From contig NZ_LMPF01000023.1 in NCBI RefSeq assembly GCF_001424345.1, forward strand, positions 63,006-127,005: a DNA stretch of 64,000 bases. Direction: 5' to 3'. The notes beneath the pieces were generated by a model. That model did not search any database. It was not told the DNA's origin and saw only the letters and a list, made by a program, of their open reading frames with translations. This DNA comes from Burkholderia sp. Leaf177. GTDB taxonomy: Bacteria; Pseudomonadota; Gammaproteobacteria; Burkholderiales; Burkholderiaceae. Position 1 is the first letter of the stretch, and each line of letters opens with the position of its first letter. Positions 15,919-24,245 of this stretch are shown here, piece by piece. The position numbers and the translations under genes were made by a program.

Positions 15919-16239
15919 ATGAAATGTCCCGTATGCAAGACCCCGGATCTGTTGATGACAGACCGGCAAGGCATTGAAATCGACTATTGCCCGACGTGTC
16001 GTGGCGTGTGGCTCGACCGTGGCGAACTCGACAAACTGATTGACCGGGCCACGGAAGGAAGCGCAAACAACACCGTTTCGCAGCCGGCCGCGGTGCTGAC
16101 CAACGCGGGCGTCGAGCGCAGGCGGGACGAACGTACGCGCCACGACGAACATGACTATCGCGACGACGAATATCGCGAGCGTCGTCATCCATATAAAAGA
16201 AAAAAGTCGATGCTCGGCGAGCTTTTCGACTTCGGTTAA
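15919..16239 (+). CDS. TFIIB-type zinc-ribbon protein
   Basis: A 106-residue protein with a zf-TFIIB zinc ribbon: C3, C6, C24 and C27 in MKCPVCK and DYCPTCRGVWLDRGELDKL, the latter being the family signature. The C-terminal half is highly charged (repeated Arg/Asp/Glu/His) and ends in KRKKSMLGELFDFG, which is also typical of the family. Function is unknown; members are suggested to bind nucleic acid or act as assembly factors. RBS AGGAG is well placed. A CBS-domain gene follows in the same direction after 75 nt. Confidence 0.8.
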   Translation: MKCPVCKTPDLLMTDRQGIEIDYCPTCRGVWLDRGELDKLIDRATEGSANNTVSQPAAVLTNAGVERRRDERTRHDEHDYRDDEYRERRHPYKRKKSMLGELFDFG

Positions 16240-16314
16240 GCATCGACGCTTCGTATTTTTCGATCAATCAGCAATGGCCGTTCAGTGGACGGTCACACAT
16301 CTTCGAGGTTTCGA

Positions 16315-16809
16315 ATGACAACCGTTGCGCAGTTACTGAGTTCCAAGCCGGATCAATCGTTTCACACCATAGAGGCCACGGCCAGCGTGTTCGAAGCGAT
16401 CAAACTGATGGCGCATAAACAAATCGGCGCTTTGGTTGTGACATCGGGCGAGCGGATCACCGGGATCTTCACCGAGCGTGACTACGCGCGCAAAATTGTC
16501 TTGCTCGACCGGTCGTCGAGAGATACGCCAGTCGGCGACGTGATGTCGCGAGCGGTGCGATACGTGCGCCTGAACCAGACGACCGAACATTGCATGACGC
16601 TCATGACGGATAACCGCATACGTCACCTTCCAGTGATCGATGGTGGATTGCTGATCGGGATGGTATCCATTGGCGATCTGGTCAAGAACTTGATCGCCGA
16701 ACAGCAGTTCACGATTCATCAACTTGAGCACTATATTCGCGGCAATAGCCACGACAGCCAAACTAGCCACACGAGCCGCGCGAATGTGCCGGAAGTCGAA
16801 ATACGATAA
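16315..16809 (+). CDS. Tandem CBS-domain protein
   Basis: A 164-residue protein made of two CBS domains (residues about 15-65 and 78-135), which together form a Bateman module that binds adenine nucleotides. Signature segments are ALVVTSGERITGIFTERDYARKI and MTDNRIRHLPVIDGGLLIGMVSIGDLV. The ATG at 16315 follows GAGG at a good spacing and replaces an upstream GTG. Stand-alone CBS proteins like this are common in Burkholderiaceae and are presumed regulatory; the partner is unknown. Confidence 0.85.
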   Translation: MTTVAQLLSSKPDQSFHTIEATASVFEAIKLMAHKQIGALVVTSGERITGIFTERDYARKIVLLDRSSRDTPVGDVMSRAVRYVRLNQTTEHCMTLMTDNRIRHLPVIDGGLLIGMVSIGDLVKNLIAEQQFTIHQLEHYIRGNSHDSQTSHTSRANVPEVEIR

Positions 16810-16841
16810 CCACGTCGATCCTTTTAGCGAGGTCAGGCAAC

Positions 16842-17114
16842 ATGAGACGCGCGAACGAACTGGAAGTCCATCTGGAAAGAAACACGCATTCGGACCGGTT
16901 CCGGAAACTGTTTTCAACGAAACTGGACATGACGATCAAGCGGGCACGGATCACGACCCGCCTGGTTGCATCGTATATGGGCGTGAAGGAACACGAGGTC
17001 AACTTCTGGCGGGCCGGGATCACGCTGCCGGGCAGCGGACAATGCCGGCGTCTCTCCCGGCTCTTACGGGTAGACGTGGCGTGGTTGTGTGGCACGCCCG
17101 GAGCCATTGCGTGA
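16842..17114 (+). CDS. Small XRE-like helix-turn-helix protein
   Basis: A 90-residue protein with a Cro/CI-type fold over residues about 27-88: TIKRARITTRLVASYMGVKEHEVNFWRAGITLPGSGQCRRLSRLLRVDVAWLCG, i.e. recognition helix followed by the 'WRxGxxxP...L...L.V...WL.G' ending of XRE domains. RBS GAGG is upstream. It is 32 nt after the CBS gene and may be co-transcribed. The target DNA is unknown. Confidence 0.6.
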   Translation: MRRANELEVHLERNTHSDRFRKLFSTKLDMTIKRARITTRLVASYMGVKEHEVNFWRAGITLPGSGQCRRLSRLLRVDVAWLCGTPGAIA

Positions 17115-17117
17115 AAA

Positions 17118-17142
17118 AGGGGCGATACGCGGTATCGCCCCT
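17118..17142. terminator. Terminator between convergent genes
   Basis: An 11-bp stem AGGGGCGATAC/GTATCGCCCCT with a 3-nt loop. On the minus strand it is followed by TTTTTC, so it ends the glycerol-importer operon better than the plus-strand XRE gene. Confidence 0.75.
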
Positions 17143-17168
17143 CGGTGTTTTACCGCGCAAACCAAGGC

Positions 17169-18899
17169 TTAGCGAACCTTGCCCTCCTTCCACGCCGAAA
17201 GCAGCTGGTCGTACTTCACGGTCTCGCCCTTCGGCCGCTCGTTTGCCAGCTTTTTCCACGGCGCGTGCTGATCAGACAGCCATTTCGCCGGATCGCTTTC
17301 GGGATTCAGCTGCGGCGCGCAGACCTTCATGCCGGCACGCTGCAGCCGCCCGAGCACCTGATCCATTTCTTTTGCGAGATTATCCATTGCTGCCTGCGGC
17401 GTCTTTTCGCCGGCCACGGCCGTTGCCACGTTCTTCCACCACAACTGCGCCATCTTCGGATAATCCGGCACGTTGTTGCCTGTCGGCGTCCACGCGACGC
17501 GCGCCGGGCTGCGATAGAACTCGATCAAACCACCGTACTTGTCGGCGTTTTTCGTGAAGTAGTCGCTGTGGATGTCCGAGTCGCGAATGAACGTGAGTCC
17601 CGTGATCGACTTCTTGAGCGACACCGTTTTCGATGTCACGAATTGCGCGTACAACCAGGCGGCGGCGCGTTGATTCGGCGGCGTCGACTTGAAGAACGTC
17701 CACGATCCCACGTCCTGATAACCGTTCTGCATGCCGTCCTTCCAGTACGGGCCGTGCGGCGACGGCGCCATGCGCCACTTCGGCGTGCCGTCCGCATTCG
17801 TCACGTTGCCAGGCTTGAGCATGGATGCCGTGAACGCGCTGTACCAGAAGACCTGCTGCGCAATCTTGCCTTGCGCCGGCACCGGTCCCGCTTCGTTGAA
17901 CGTCATGCCGGACGCTTCGGGCGGCGCATATTTCTTCAGCCACTCGATGTACTTCGTGGTCGCATACACGGCGGCCGGACTGTTCGTGCCGCCGCCGCGC
18001 GATACCGACGCGCCCACTGCATGACATCCGTCGGGCGTCACGCGAATGCCCCATTCATCGACGGGAAGGCCGTTCGGAATGCCCTTGTCGGCTTCGCCCG
18101 CCATCGATAACCACGCGTCAGTGAAACGCCATCCGAGCGACGGGTCCTTCTTGCCGTAATCCATGTGACCGTAGACTTTTGCGCCATCGATCGTCTTCAC
18201 GTCGTTCGTAAAGAACTCGGCGATATCCTCGTACGCCGTCCAGTTCACGGGCACGCCGAGGTCATAACCGTACTTGGCCTTGAACTTGTCCTGCAGATCC
18301 TTGCGCGCAAACCAGTCGGCGCGGAACCAGTAAAGGTTCGCGAACTGCTGGTCGGGCAATTGATAAAGCTTCTTGTCAGGCGCAGTCGTGAAACTCGTAC
18401 CAATGAAGTCCTTTAAATCCAGCCCGGGATTCGTGTACGCCTTGCCCTCGCCTTCCATGTAGTCGGACAGCGGCACGATCACACCATAGCGATAATGCGT
18501 GCCGATCAAATCGGAATCCGATATCCAGCCGTCGTAGATACTCTGGCCGGATTGCATGGACGTCTGCAACTTTTCAACGACATCGCCTTCCTGAATGATG
18601 TCGTGTTTCACCGATATACCCGTGATCTCGGTGAACGCTGTCGCGAGCGTCTTGGATTCGTACATGTGCGTGTCGAGCGTCTCCGACACCACATGCACCT
18701 CCTTCACGCCTTGCGACTTGAGCTTCGCGGCTGTGTCGATGAACCACTTCATCTCGTCCGCCTGCTGCTGCTTTGAAAGCGTGCTCGGCTGGAACTCACT
18801 GTCGATCCATTTCTGCGCTTCGGGCGCCCCCGCCAATGCCAGCTGGCTGGCGAAGATGCCGCCAAGCGCGAGCGCGACGATCCGTCTCCTGTGATGCAT
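17169..18899 (-). CDS. glpV: Glycerol-type ABC transporter, periplasmic substrate-binding protein
   Basis: A 576-residue binding protein with a signal peptide (MHHRRRIVALALGGIFASQLALA). It is much longer than ordinary sugar-binding proteins and matches the GlpV group of the GlpSTPQUV glycerol importer known from rhizobia. The start at 18899 has GAGGAG upstream. Recognisable text includes VSETLDTHMYESKTLATAF and the C-terminal VATAVAGEKTPQAAMDNLAKEMD. It is the last gene of the six-gene operon. Glycerol as substrate is inferred from gene order and the companion DUF2160 gene. Confidence 0.8.
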   Translation of the reverse strand: MHHRRRIVALALGGIFASQLALAGAPEAQKWIDSEFQPSTLSKQQQADEMKWFIDTAAKLKSQGVKEVHVVSETLDTHMYESKTLATAFTEITGISVKHDIIQEGDVVEKLQTSMQSGQSIYDGWISDSDLIGTHYRYGVIVPLSDYMEGEGKAYTNPGLDLKDFIGTSFTTAPDKKLYQLPDQQFANLYWFRADWFARKDLQDKFKAKYGYDLGVPVNWTAYEDIAEFFTNDVKTIDGAKVYGHMDYGKKDPSLGWRFTDAWLSMAGEADKGIPNGLPVDEWGIRVTPDGCHAVGASVSRGGGTNSPAAVYATTKYIEWLKKYAPPEASGMTFNEAGPVPAQGKIAQQVFWYSAFTASMLKPGNVTNADGTPKWRMAPSPHGPYWKDGMQNGYQDVGSWTFFKSTPPNQRAAAWLYAQFVTSKTVSLKKSITGLTFIRDSDIHSDYFTKNADKYGGLIEFYRSPARVAWTPTGNNVPDYPKMAQLWWKNVATAVAGEKTPQAAMDNLAKEMDQVLGRLQRAGMKVCAPQLNPESDPAKWLSDQHAPWKKLANERPKGETVKYDQLLSAWKEGKVR

Positions 18900-19008
18900 G
18901 ATGTTCTCCTCTGTCTCCGCCCCCTGGATCATCTGCCGGTCCTCGCTCGGGGTGACCGCGGAACCGGTGCTTCCATATTCTTATGGATTCCTTGCTATAA
19001 ATTCCGTG

Positions 19009-19290
19009 TCATCCTTTCCACATGATCAGCACGAGCACCAGCATGGATGCCGCAAAACCCGGCCATGCATTCGCGTTCTCGGCGCTGATTCCAATCCATG
19101 CCAGATTGATATAAGCCGCGCTCAGCAAGCCGATGAACAAACGGTCCCCGCGGGTGGTCGCAATCGGCAGAAAACCTTTGTGTTCGGACGTGGGCGAACG
19201 GATTTCCCACACCGTCATGCCCGCCAGCATCAGCACGATGCAGCCGAAAAAGATTGCCACTTCGGGCGTCCAGTACATCCACGTGATCAT
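19009..19290 (-). CDS. glpU: DUF2160 small membrane protein of the glycerol ABC importer
   Basis: A 93-residue integral membrane protein with three hydrophobic segments (residues about 8-25, 50-66 and 74-91) and the DUF2160 family text (MYWTPEVAIFFGCIVLMLAGMT and AYINLAWIGI). In rhizobial glp operons this gene (glpU) lies between the permeases and the binding protein, as here, and is present only in this importer family. Its start codon overlaps the stop of the upstream permease (TGATG), implying translational coupling. Role unknown; it probably accompanies the permeases in the membrane. Confidence 0.85.
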   Translation of the reverse strand: MITWMYWTPEVAIFFGCIVLMLAGMTVWEIRSPTSEHKGFLPIATTRGDRLFIGLLSAAYINLAWIGISAENANAWPGFAASMLVLVLIMWKG

Positions 19291-20102
19291 CAGACTCTCC
19301 CCATCGCAAAGCCCTTCGCGATGTAGTTGCGCACGAAGTAGATGACGAGCGCGCCCGGCACGATGGTCAGCACGCCGGCAGCCGAAAGCACGCCCCAATC
19401 CATGCCAGCGGCGGACACGGTACGTGTCATCACGGCTGCGATCGGCTTGGCGTTCACCGAGGTCAGCGTGCGTGCGAGCAACAACTCGACCCAGCTGAAC
19501 ATGAAGCAGAAAAACGCCGTGACGCCCACACCCGACTTGATCAGCGGCAAGAAAATCTTCACGAAGAACGATGGAAACGTATAACCGTCGATATATGCGG
19601 TTTCATCTATTTCACGCGATACGCCCGACATGAACCCTTCAAGTATCCAGACCGCGAGCGGCACGTTGAAAAGCATGTGCGCAAGCGCGACAGCTATGTA
19701 CGTGTCCATCAATCCCACGCTCGAATACAGCTGGAAGAACGGCAGCAGGAACACGGCTGGCGGCGTCATGCGATTGGTGAGCAGCCAGAAGAACATGTGC
19801 TTGTCGCCGAGGAAGCGGTATCGCGAGAATGCGTACGCGGCCGGCAACGCGACAAGCACGGACATCACCGTGTTCATCAGCACATAGACAATCGAGTTGA
19901 TGTAACCCCAGTACCACGATGGATCCGTGAAGATCACCTTGTAGTTTTCGAGCGTCAGGTGCTGCGGGAACGTGGAGAAGGAAGCGAGCGTTTCTTCGTT
20001 CGTGCGTAGCGAGATCGACAACATCCAGTAGAGCGGAATCAGCGCAAACAGGATATAGACTATGAGCGTGACGTTGCGCATCCAGCGGCGGTCTTTACGC
20101 AT
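19290..20102 (-). CDS. glpQ: Glycerol-type ABC transporter permease 2
   Basis: A 270-residue permease with six transmembrane segments. The coupling-helix EAA loop is IDETAYIDGYTFPSFFVKIFLPLIKSGVG, close to the MalG/UgpE class. It is encoded between the other permease (8-nt overlap) and the DUF2160 gene, so the whole block is translated as a unit. It forms the membrane channel with the other permease. Confidence 0.85.
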   Translation of the reverse strand: MRKDRRWMRNVTLIVYILFALIPLYWMLSISLRTNEETLASFSTFPQHLTLENYKVIFTDPSWYWGYINSIVYVLMNTVMSVLVALPAAYAFSRYRFLGDKHMFFWLLTNRMTPPAVFLLPFFQLYSSVGLMDTYIAVALAHMLFNVPLAVWILEGFMSGVSREIDETAYIDGYTFPSFFVKIFLPLIKSGVGVTAFFCFMFSWVELLLARTLTSVNAKPIAAVMTRTVSAAGMDWGVLSAAGVLTIVPGALVIYFVRNYIAKGFAMGRV

Positions 20103-20988
20103 TGTCGTCTCCCGTGGTGGCGGGACCGCCCTTGCCTACCCGCTCCATCCAGTTGTAGAGGATGAAACACAGAAGCAGGATGATCAGGAAGTAGATTAGC
20201 GAGAATGCCGCCGCGGGTCCGAGGTCGAATTGCCCGACCGCCTTCTGCGTGAGGTACTGACTCAGGAAGGTCGTCGAATCACCGGGACCGCCCCCGGTCA
20301 GCACGAACGGTTCCGTGTAGATCATGAAGCTGTCCATGAACCGCAGCAGCACCGCGATCATCAGCACGCCGCGCATCTTCGGTAATTCGATGTAGCGAAA
20401 TACCGCGAAGCGGCTTGCACCATCTATTTCCGCCGCCTGATAAAACGCGTCCGGAATCGCGCGCAAACCCGCGTAGCAAAGCAGCGCAACGAGGGGCGTC
20501 CAGTGCCAGATGTCCATTACGAGCACTGTCACCCACGCCGCCGATGGACTCGCCGTGTAGTTGTAGTCGATGCCGAAATAATTGAGCCAGTAGCCGAGCA
20601 GACCAATATCCGGCCGCGCGAAAATCTGCCAGATCGTCCCAACGACGTTCCATGGAATAAGCAGCGGCATGGCGAGCACGACCAGCGCCGCCGATGCACG
20701 CCAGCCCGATGCAGGCATGGCAAGCGCCAGGCCCACGCCGAGCGGAATTTCGAACAGCAGCACGCACACCGAAAAGATCATCTGCCGGCCGAGCGCGCCG
20801 CGCAGGTCTTCGTCGTTCATGATGCTGCGGAACCATTCCGTGCCCACGAACACATGCTGCGTCGGACTGATAATGTCCTGTACCGAATAGTTGACCACGG
20901 TCATCAGCGGCAATATCGCCGAGAACGCGACGCAGATAAACACAGGCACGACCAGCAGCCAGGCCTTCTGGTTGACGGGCTTGTTCAT
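20095..20988 (-). CDS. glpP: Glycerol-type ABC transporter permease 1
   Basis: A 297-residue MalF/UgpA-class permease with six transmembrane segments. Its EAA coupling loop is YQAAEIDGASRFAVFRYIELPKM. It starts with a 4-nt overlap on the upstream ATPase gene. Together with the second permease it should form the heterodimeric membrane domain energised by the two ATPases. Confidence 0.85.
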   Translation of the reverse strand: MNKPVNQKAWLLVVPVFICVAFSAILPLMTVVNYSVQDIISPTQHVFVGTEWFRSIMNDEDLRGALGRQMIFSVCVLLFEIPLGVGLALAMPASGWRASAALVVLAMPLLIPWNVVGTIWQIFARPDIGLLGYWLNYFGIDYNYTASPSAAWVTVLVMDIWHWTPLVALLCYAGLRAIPDAFYQAAEIDGASRFAVFRYIELPKMRGVLMIAVLLRFMDSFMIYTEPFVLTGGGPGDSTTFLSQYLTQKAVGQFDLGPAAAFSLIYFLIILLLCFILYNWMERVGKGGPATTGDDNA

Positions 20989-22073
20989 CGTCCGATCCTC
21001 TCGTCGTTATTGAAGAACACCGTTTCCGGCGCGGCGAGTTTCAGCCAGACAGGCCCTTCTTCAAGCGATGCATGCGGGTCGGCCTTTGCCTTGATGACCT
21101 GGCCGTCGCAGTCTGCCGTGACGAGCTGGTAATTGCCGAGGCTCTGGGCGCGCAGCAACTGCGCCCTGACGGCGCCAGGTTCCTGACTATCGGAAAGACG
21201 CACGAATTCCGGACGGATGCCGAGCGTGAGCGTGCCGTTGGCCGCCTTCAACGTGGCAAGCGTATTGGCATCGACTTGAAGATGCTGCTTGCCGATCTTC
21301 ACGCCTTCGGGATCGAGCGCGATCGGGCACAGGTTCATGCCCGGGCTGCCGATGAAATACCCCACGAACGCATGATCCGGATGCAGGAACAGCGCCTCCG
21401 GCCCGCCCTTTTGCACCACGCGGCCGTTGGTCATCACGACCACTTCGTCCGCGAACGTGAGCGCTTCAACCTGGTCGTGCGTGACGTAAATCAGCGTGAG
21501 CTTCAATTGCTGATGGATCTTCTTCAACTGCCGCCGCAGCATCCACTTCATGTGCGGGTCGATGACAGTGAGCGGTTCATCGAAGAGAATTGCGGCAACG
21601 TCCTTGCGCACTAGGCCGCGTCCCAGCGATATCTTTTGCTTCGCATCCGCCGAAAGATTGCTTGCCTTGCGCCCGAGTTCGCGCGTCATGTCGAGTATTT
21701 CCGCGACCTCATGCACGCGCGCCTTCACTTCGGGCGCCGCGATCTTGCGATTGCGCAGCGGGAACGCGAGGTTATCGAACACGGTCATGGTGTCGTAGAT
21801 GACCGGGAACTGGAACACCTGCGCAATGTTGCGCTCGCGTGCGCCGAGCGCGGTGACATCGCGGCCATCGAAAAGGACCTTGCCCTCCGATGGCGTAACC
21901 AGACCAGAAACAATATTGAGCAGCGTGGACTTGCCGCAACCCGACGGCCCAAGCAGCGCGTACGCGCCGCCGTCTTCCCAGACCATCGACATGGGTTGCA
22001 GCGCGTAGTCATCCAGGCTCGCCGGATCCGGCCGGTACGCATGCGCGAGATTCTGGAACTCAATACGCGCCAT
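20985..22073 (-). CDS. glpT: Glycerol-type ABC transporter ATPase 2, with degenerate signature motif
   Basis: A 362-residue ATPase of the MalK/UgpC class: Walker A GPSGCGKST, Q-loop IAQVFQFP, Walker B AILFDEP, switch His THDQ, and a C-terminal TOBE domain. The ABC signature reads LSADAKQKISLGR instead of LSGGQ, so the composite ATP site to which this motif contributes may be impaired. The partner ATPase has an intact LSGGQ. Start at 22073 with GGAGGCGAGTC upstream; the frame overlaps the preceding ATPase gene by 14 nt. Confidence 0.85.
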   Translation of the reverse strand: MARIEFQNLAHAYRPDPASLDDYALQPMSMVWEDGGAYALLGPSGCGKSTLLNIVSGLVTPSEGKVLFDGRDVTALGARERNIAQVFQFPVIYDTMTVFDNLAFPLRNRKIAAPEVKARVHEVAEILDMTRELGRKASNLSADAKQKISLGRGLVRKDVAAILFDEPLTVIDPHMKWMLRRQLKKIHQQLKLTLIYVTHDQVEALTFADEVVVMTNGRVVQKGGPEALFLHPDHAFVGYFIGSPGMNLCPIALDPEGVKIGKQHLQVDANTLATLKAANGTLTLGIRPEFVRLSDSQEPGAVRAQLLRAQSLGNYQLVTADCDGQVIKAKADPHASLEEGPVWLKLAAPETVFFNNDERIGR

Positions 22074-23154
22074 GACTCGCCTCCGGGCCCGATACGCGTC
22101 TGGCGTCGGCGCCGAATACGAACAGCTCGTCCGGGTCCACGAACACATCGAGCGACGTACCCAGGCGGATCTGATGCACGCCCTGCAATTGCGCGACGAG
22201 ATCGACCCCGCCTTGCTGCGTGCGCACGTGGAGGTAGGTCTCGGAGCCGCTGAGTTCAGCAAGTTCGAGGCGGCATGGCACGGCGATCGACTCAGGCGTG
22301 CGCGGCGCGAGCCGCAAATGTCCCGGACGAATGCCGATGCGGCACTGGCCCGTCTGGTTGTCCGCGCGCCGCAACGCTACGTCGATACCAATCGGCAAAT
22401 GCGCGACCCCGTCCGCGCTCACATCGCTCGCAAGCATGTTCATGGGCGGGTCGTTGAAGACGGCGGCGACATCGACGGTGGCGGGCGCGTTGTACACGTC
22501 GAGCGTGCGGCCGGTCTGCAGCACGCGGCCTTTATCGATCACGGTGGTGTAGCCGCCCAGCAAAAGCGCTTCCAGCGGATCGGTGGTTGCATACACCACG
22601 GTGGTCTTGCCATCGGCGAAAAGCGTAGTGAGCTCGGCGCGCAATTCCTCGCGCAGCTTGTAGTCGAGATTCACGAGCGGTTCGTCGAGCAACACGAGCG
22701 ATGAACGCTTCACCAACGCACGCGCCAGCGCACATCGCTGCTGCTGGCCACCGGACAATTCACCGGGCCGGCGCTGCAACAAATGCTCGATATGCAGCTT
22801 CGCCGCGACTTCGTTCACCCGCTGCGTGATTTGCGCGGTATCGATTTTCTGCAGCTTGAGCGGCGACGCAATGTTGTCGTACACGGTCATCGCCGGATAG
22901 TTGATGAACTGCTGATAGACCATCGCGAGATTGCGCTGACGCACGCCGATACCGGTCACGTCTTGCCCGTCGACGAGCACGCGCCCGCTCGCCGGCCGAT
23001 CCAGCCCCGCCATCACGCGCATGAGCGTGGTCTTGCCCGCCTGCGTGGGACCGAGCAACACGTTGATGGCGCCGGGCACGAGGCGCAGATCCACGCTGTA
23101 CAAATGCGTCTGGCCACCCGATACCACGGCGACCTTCTCCAGTTCCAAAACCAA
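22060..23154 (-). CDS. glpS: Glycerol-type ABC transporter ATPase 1
   Basis: A 364-residue ATPase, first gene of the operon. Walker A is GPTQAGKTT, signature LSGGQQQRCALARAL, Walker B SLVLLDEP with D-loop VNLD, and a C-terminal TOBE/OB region. It pairs with the second ATPase to form a heterodimer in which one ABC signature is canonical and one degenerate. The preceding 349-nt region carries the operon promoter and repeated motifs. Confidence 0.85.
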   Translation of the reverse strand: MVLELEKVAVVSGGQTHLYSVDLRLVPGAINVLLGPTQAGKTTLMRVMAGLDRPASGRVLVDGQDVTGIGVRQRNLAMVYQQFINYPAMTVYDNIASPLKLQKIDTAQITQRVNEVAAKLHIEHLLQRRPGELSGGQQQRCALARALVKRSSLVLLDEPLVNLDYKLREELRAELTTLFADGKTTVVYATTDPLEALLLGGYTTVIDKGRVLQTGRTLDVYNAPATVDVAAVFNDPPMNMLASDVSADGVAHLPIGIDVALRRADNQTGQCRIGIRPGHLRLAPRTPESIAVPCRLELAELSGSETYLHVRTQQGGVDLVAQLQGVHQIRLGTSLDVFVDPDELFVFGADARRVSGPEASHGAY

Positions 23155-23503
23155 GTTGCTCTCCTCTTCTCAATGCTTTTTCTTGTCGGATGCTTGTCAG
23201 GAACGCTGAATGTTTTGCGTCGCCGGTTTTTTCAAAAAGGAAACTAAAGCAACAACACGCATGTTCCTTTTTGTTCGTTTACGTTTAAATCGGGGTTAAC
23301 CATACAAATTATTACCATCTGCCCGACTAACGCATAACCGAATTACAACTATAGAAAGGATAGAGAGGATTATTGAAGGCAAGCGCTCGGTTTCGATAAA
23401 AATTCCGGCAACCGAAGGCTTCCAAAGGCGGGGACGCGAGAAGCGGAACGAACGGACGGCGAAGCGCGCGGGATCGCCGTCCTGGTGTGAGTTGACGCGA
23501 ACC
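23155..23503. other. glp operon promoter region with repeats
   Basis: No gene is visible in these 349 nt. Between 23234 and 23287 there is an inverted repeat (AAAAAGGAA at 23234-23242, TTCCTTTTT at 23264-23272) followed by a TTTTTGTTCG/TTTACGTTTA run. The tandem TTCC/TTCG/TACG-T(n) half-sites resemble the direct repeats used by DeoR-family GlpR repressors. No regulator gene is nearby. The remaining part toward 23503 is the 3' flank of the LivF gene. Confidence 0.35.
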
Positions 23504-24235
23504 TCAGCTCGCGCCTAGATACGCTGCTTTAACGGAAGGATCGTTCTTGAGTTGCCCGGCCGGTCCGTGCGCCGCAACGCGCCCGTTTTCGAGCACATAA
23601 CCGTAATCGGCCACGTTCAGCGCCGCAGCGGCAAACTGCTCGACCAGCAACATGGTCACGCCTTCATCCTTCAGCCTTGCAATGATGCGGAAAACTTCTT
23701 CCACGAGAATTGGCGCAAGGCCCATCGACGGTTCATCGAGCAAGACGAGATCCGGGTTCAGCATGACCGCGCGCGCCATGGCGAGCATTTGCTGTTCGCC
23801 GCCCGAAAGCGTTCCCGCAAGCTGATGGCGCCGCTCCTTCAAGCGCGGAAACAGCTCGATGGCGCGCTCCAGATCCGCGTTGACATCGCCACGAGGACGC
23901 GCCCACGTCAGCCGTGGAAACGCGCCGAGGATCAGGTTGTCGGTCACCGACATGGTCGCGAACACCCGGCGTCCTTCCGGCGAATGCGCGAGACCAAGAC
24001 GCGCGATCTTGTGCGAATCCATTGCGTCGATACGCTTCGATTGCGCGCCCTCGCCCATCGTGATCTCGCCTGACGTGGGGCGGATCATTCCGGAAATCGC
24101 GCGCATGGTCGTGGTTTTTCCGGCGCCATTCGAACCGATCAGCGTGACCACCGACGCCTTCGGCACATCCATGGAAATGCCGTGCAGCACCTTGACCTTG
24201 CCGTAGCCCGCATGCAGGTTTTTTATCGATAACAT
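23504..24235 (-). CDS. livF: Branched-chain amino acid ABC transporter ATPase LivF
   Basis: A 243-residue ATPase. Walker A GSNGAGKTT, signature LSGGEQQMLAMARA, Walker B LVLLDEP with SMGLAPI, and the LivF-typical GKVKVLHGISMDV start and YVLENGRVAAHGPA end. The start at 24235 follows GGGAAG. It is the last gene of the Liv block and pairs with the ATPase half of the LivM-LivG fusion to form the heteromeric nucleotide-binding dimer. Confidence 0.9.
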   Translation of the reverse strand: MLSIKNLHAGYGKVKVLHGISMDVPKASVVTLIGSNGAGKTTTMRAISGMIRPTSGEITMGEGAQSKRIDAMDSHKIARLGLAHSPEGRRVFATMSVTDNLILGAFPRLTWARPRGDVNADLERAIELFPRLKERRHQLAGTLSGGEQQMLAMARAVMLNPDLVLLDEPSMGLAPILVEEVFRIIARLKDEGVTMLLVEQFAAAALNVADYGYVLENGRVAAHGPAGQLKNDPSVKAAYLGAS

Positions 24236-24245
24236 TATGTCTTCC

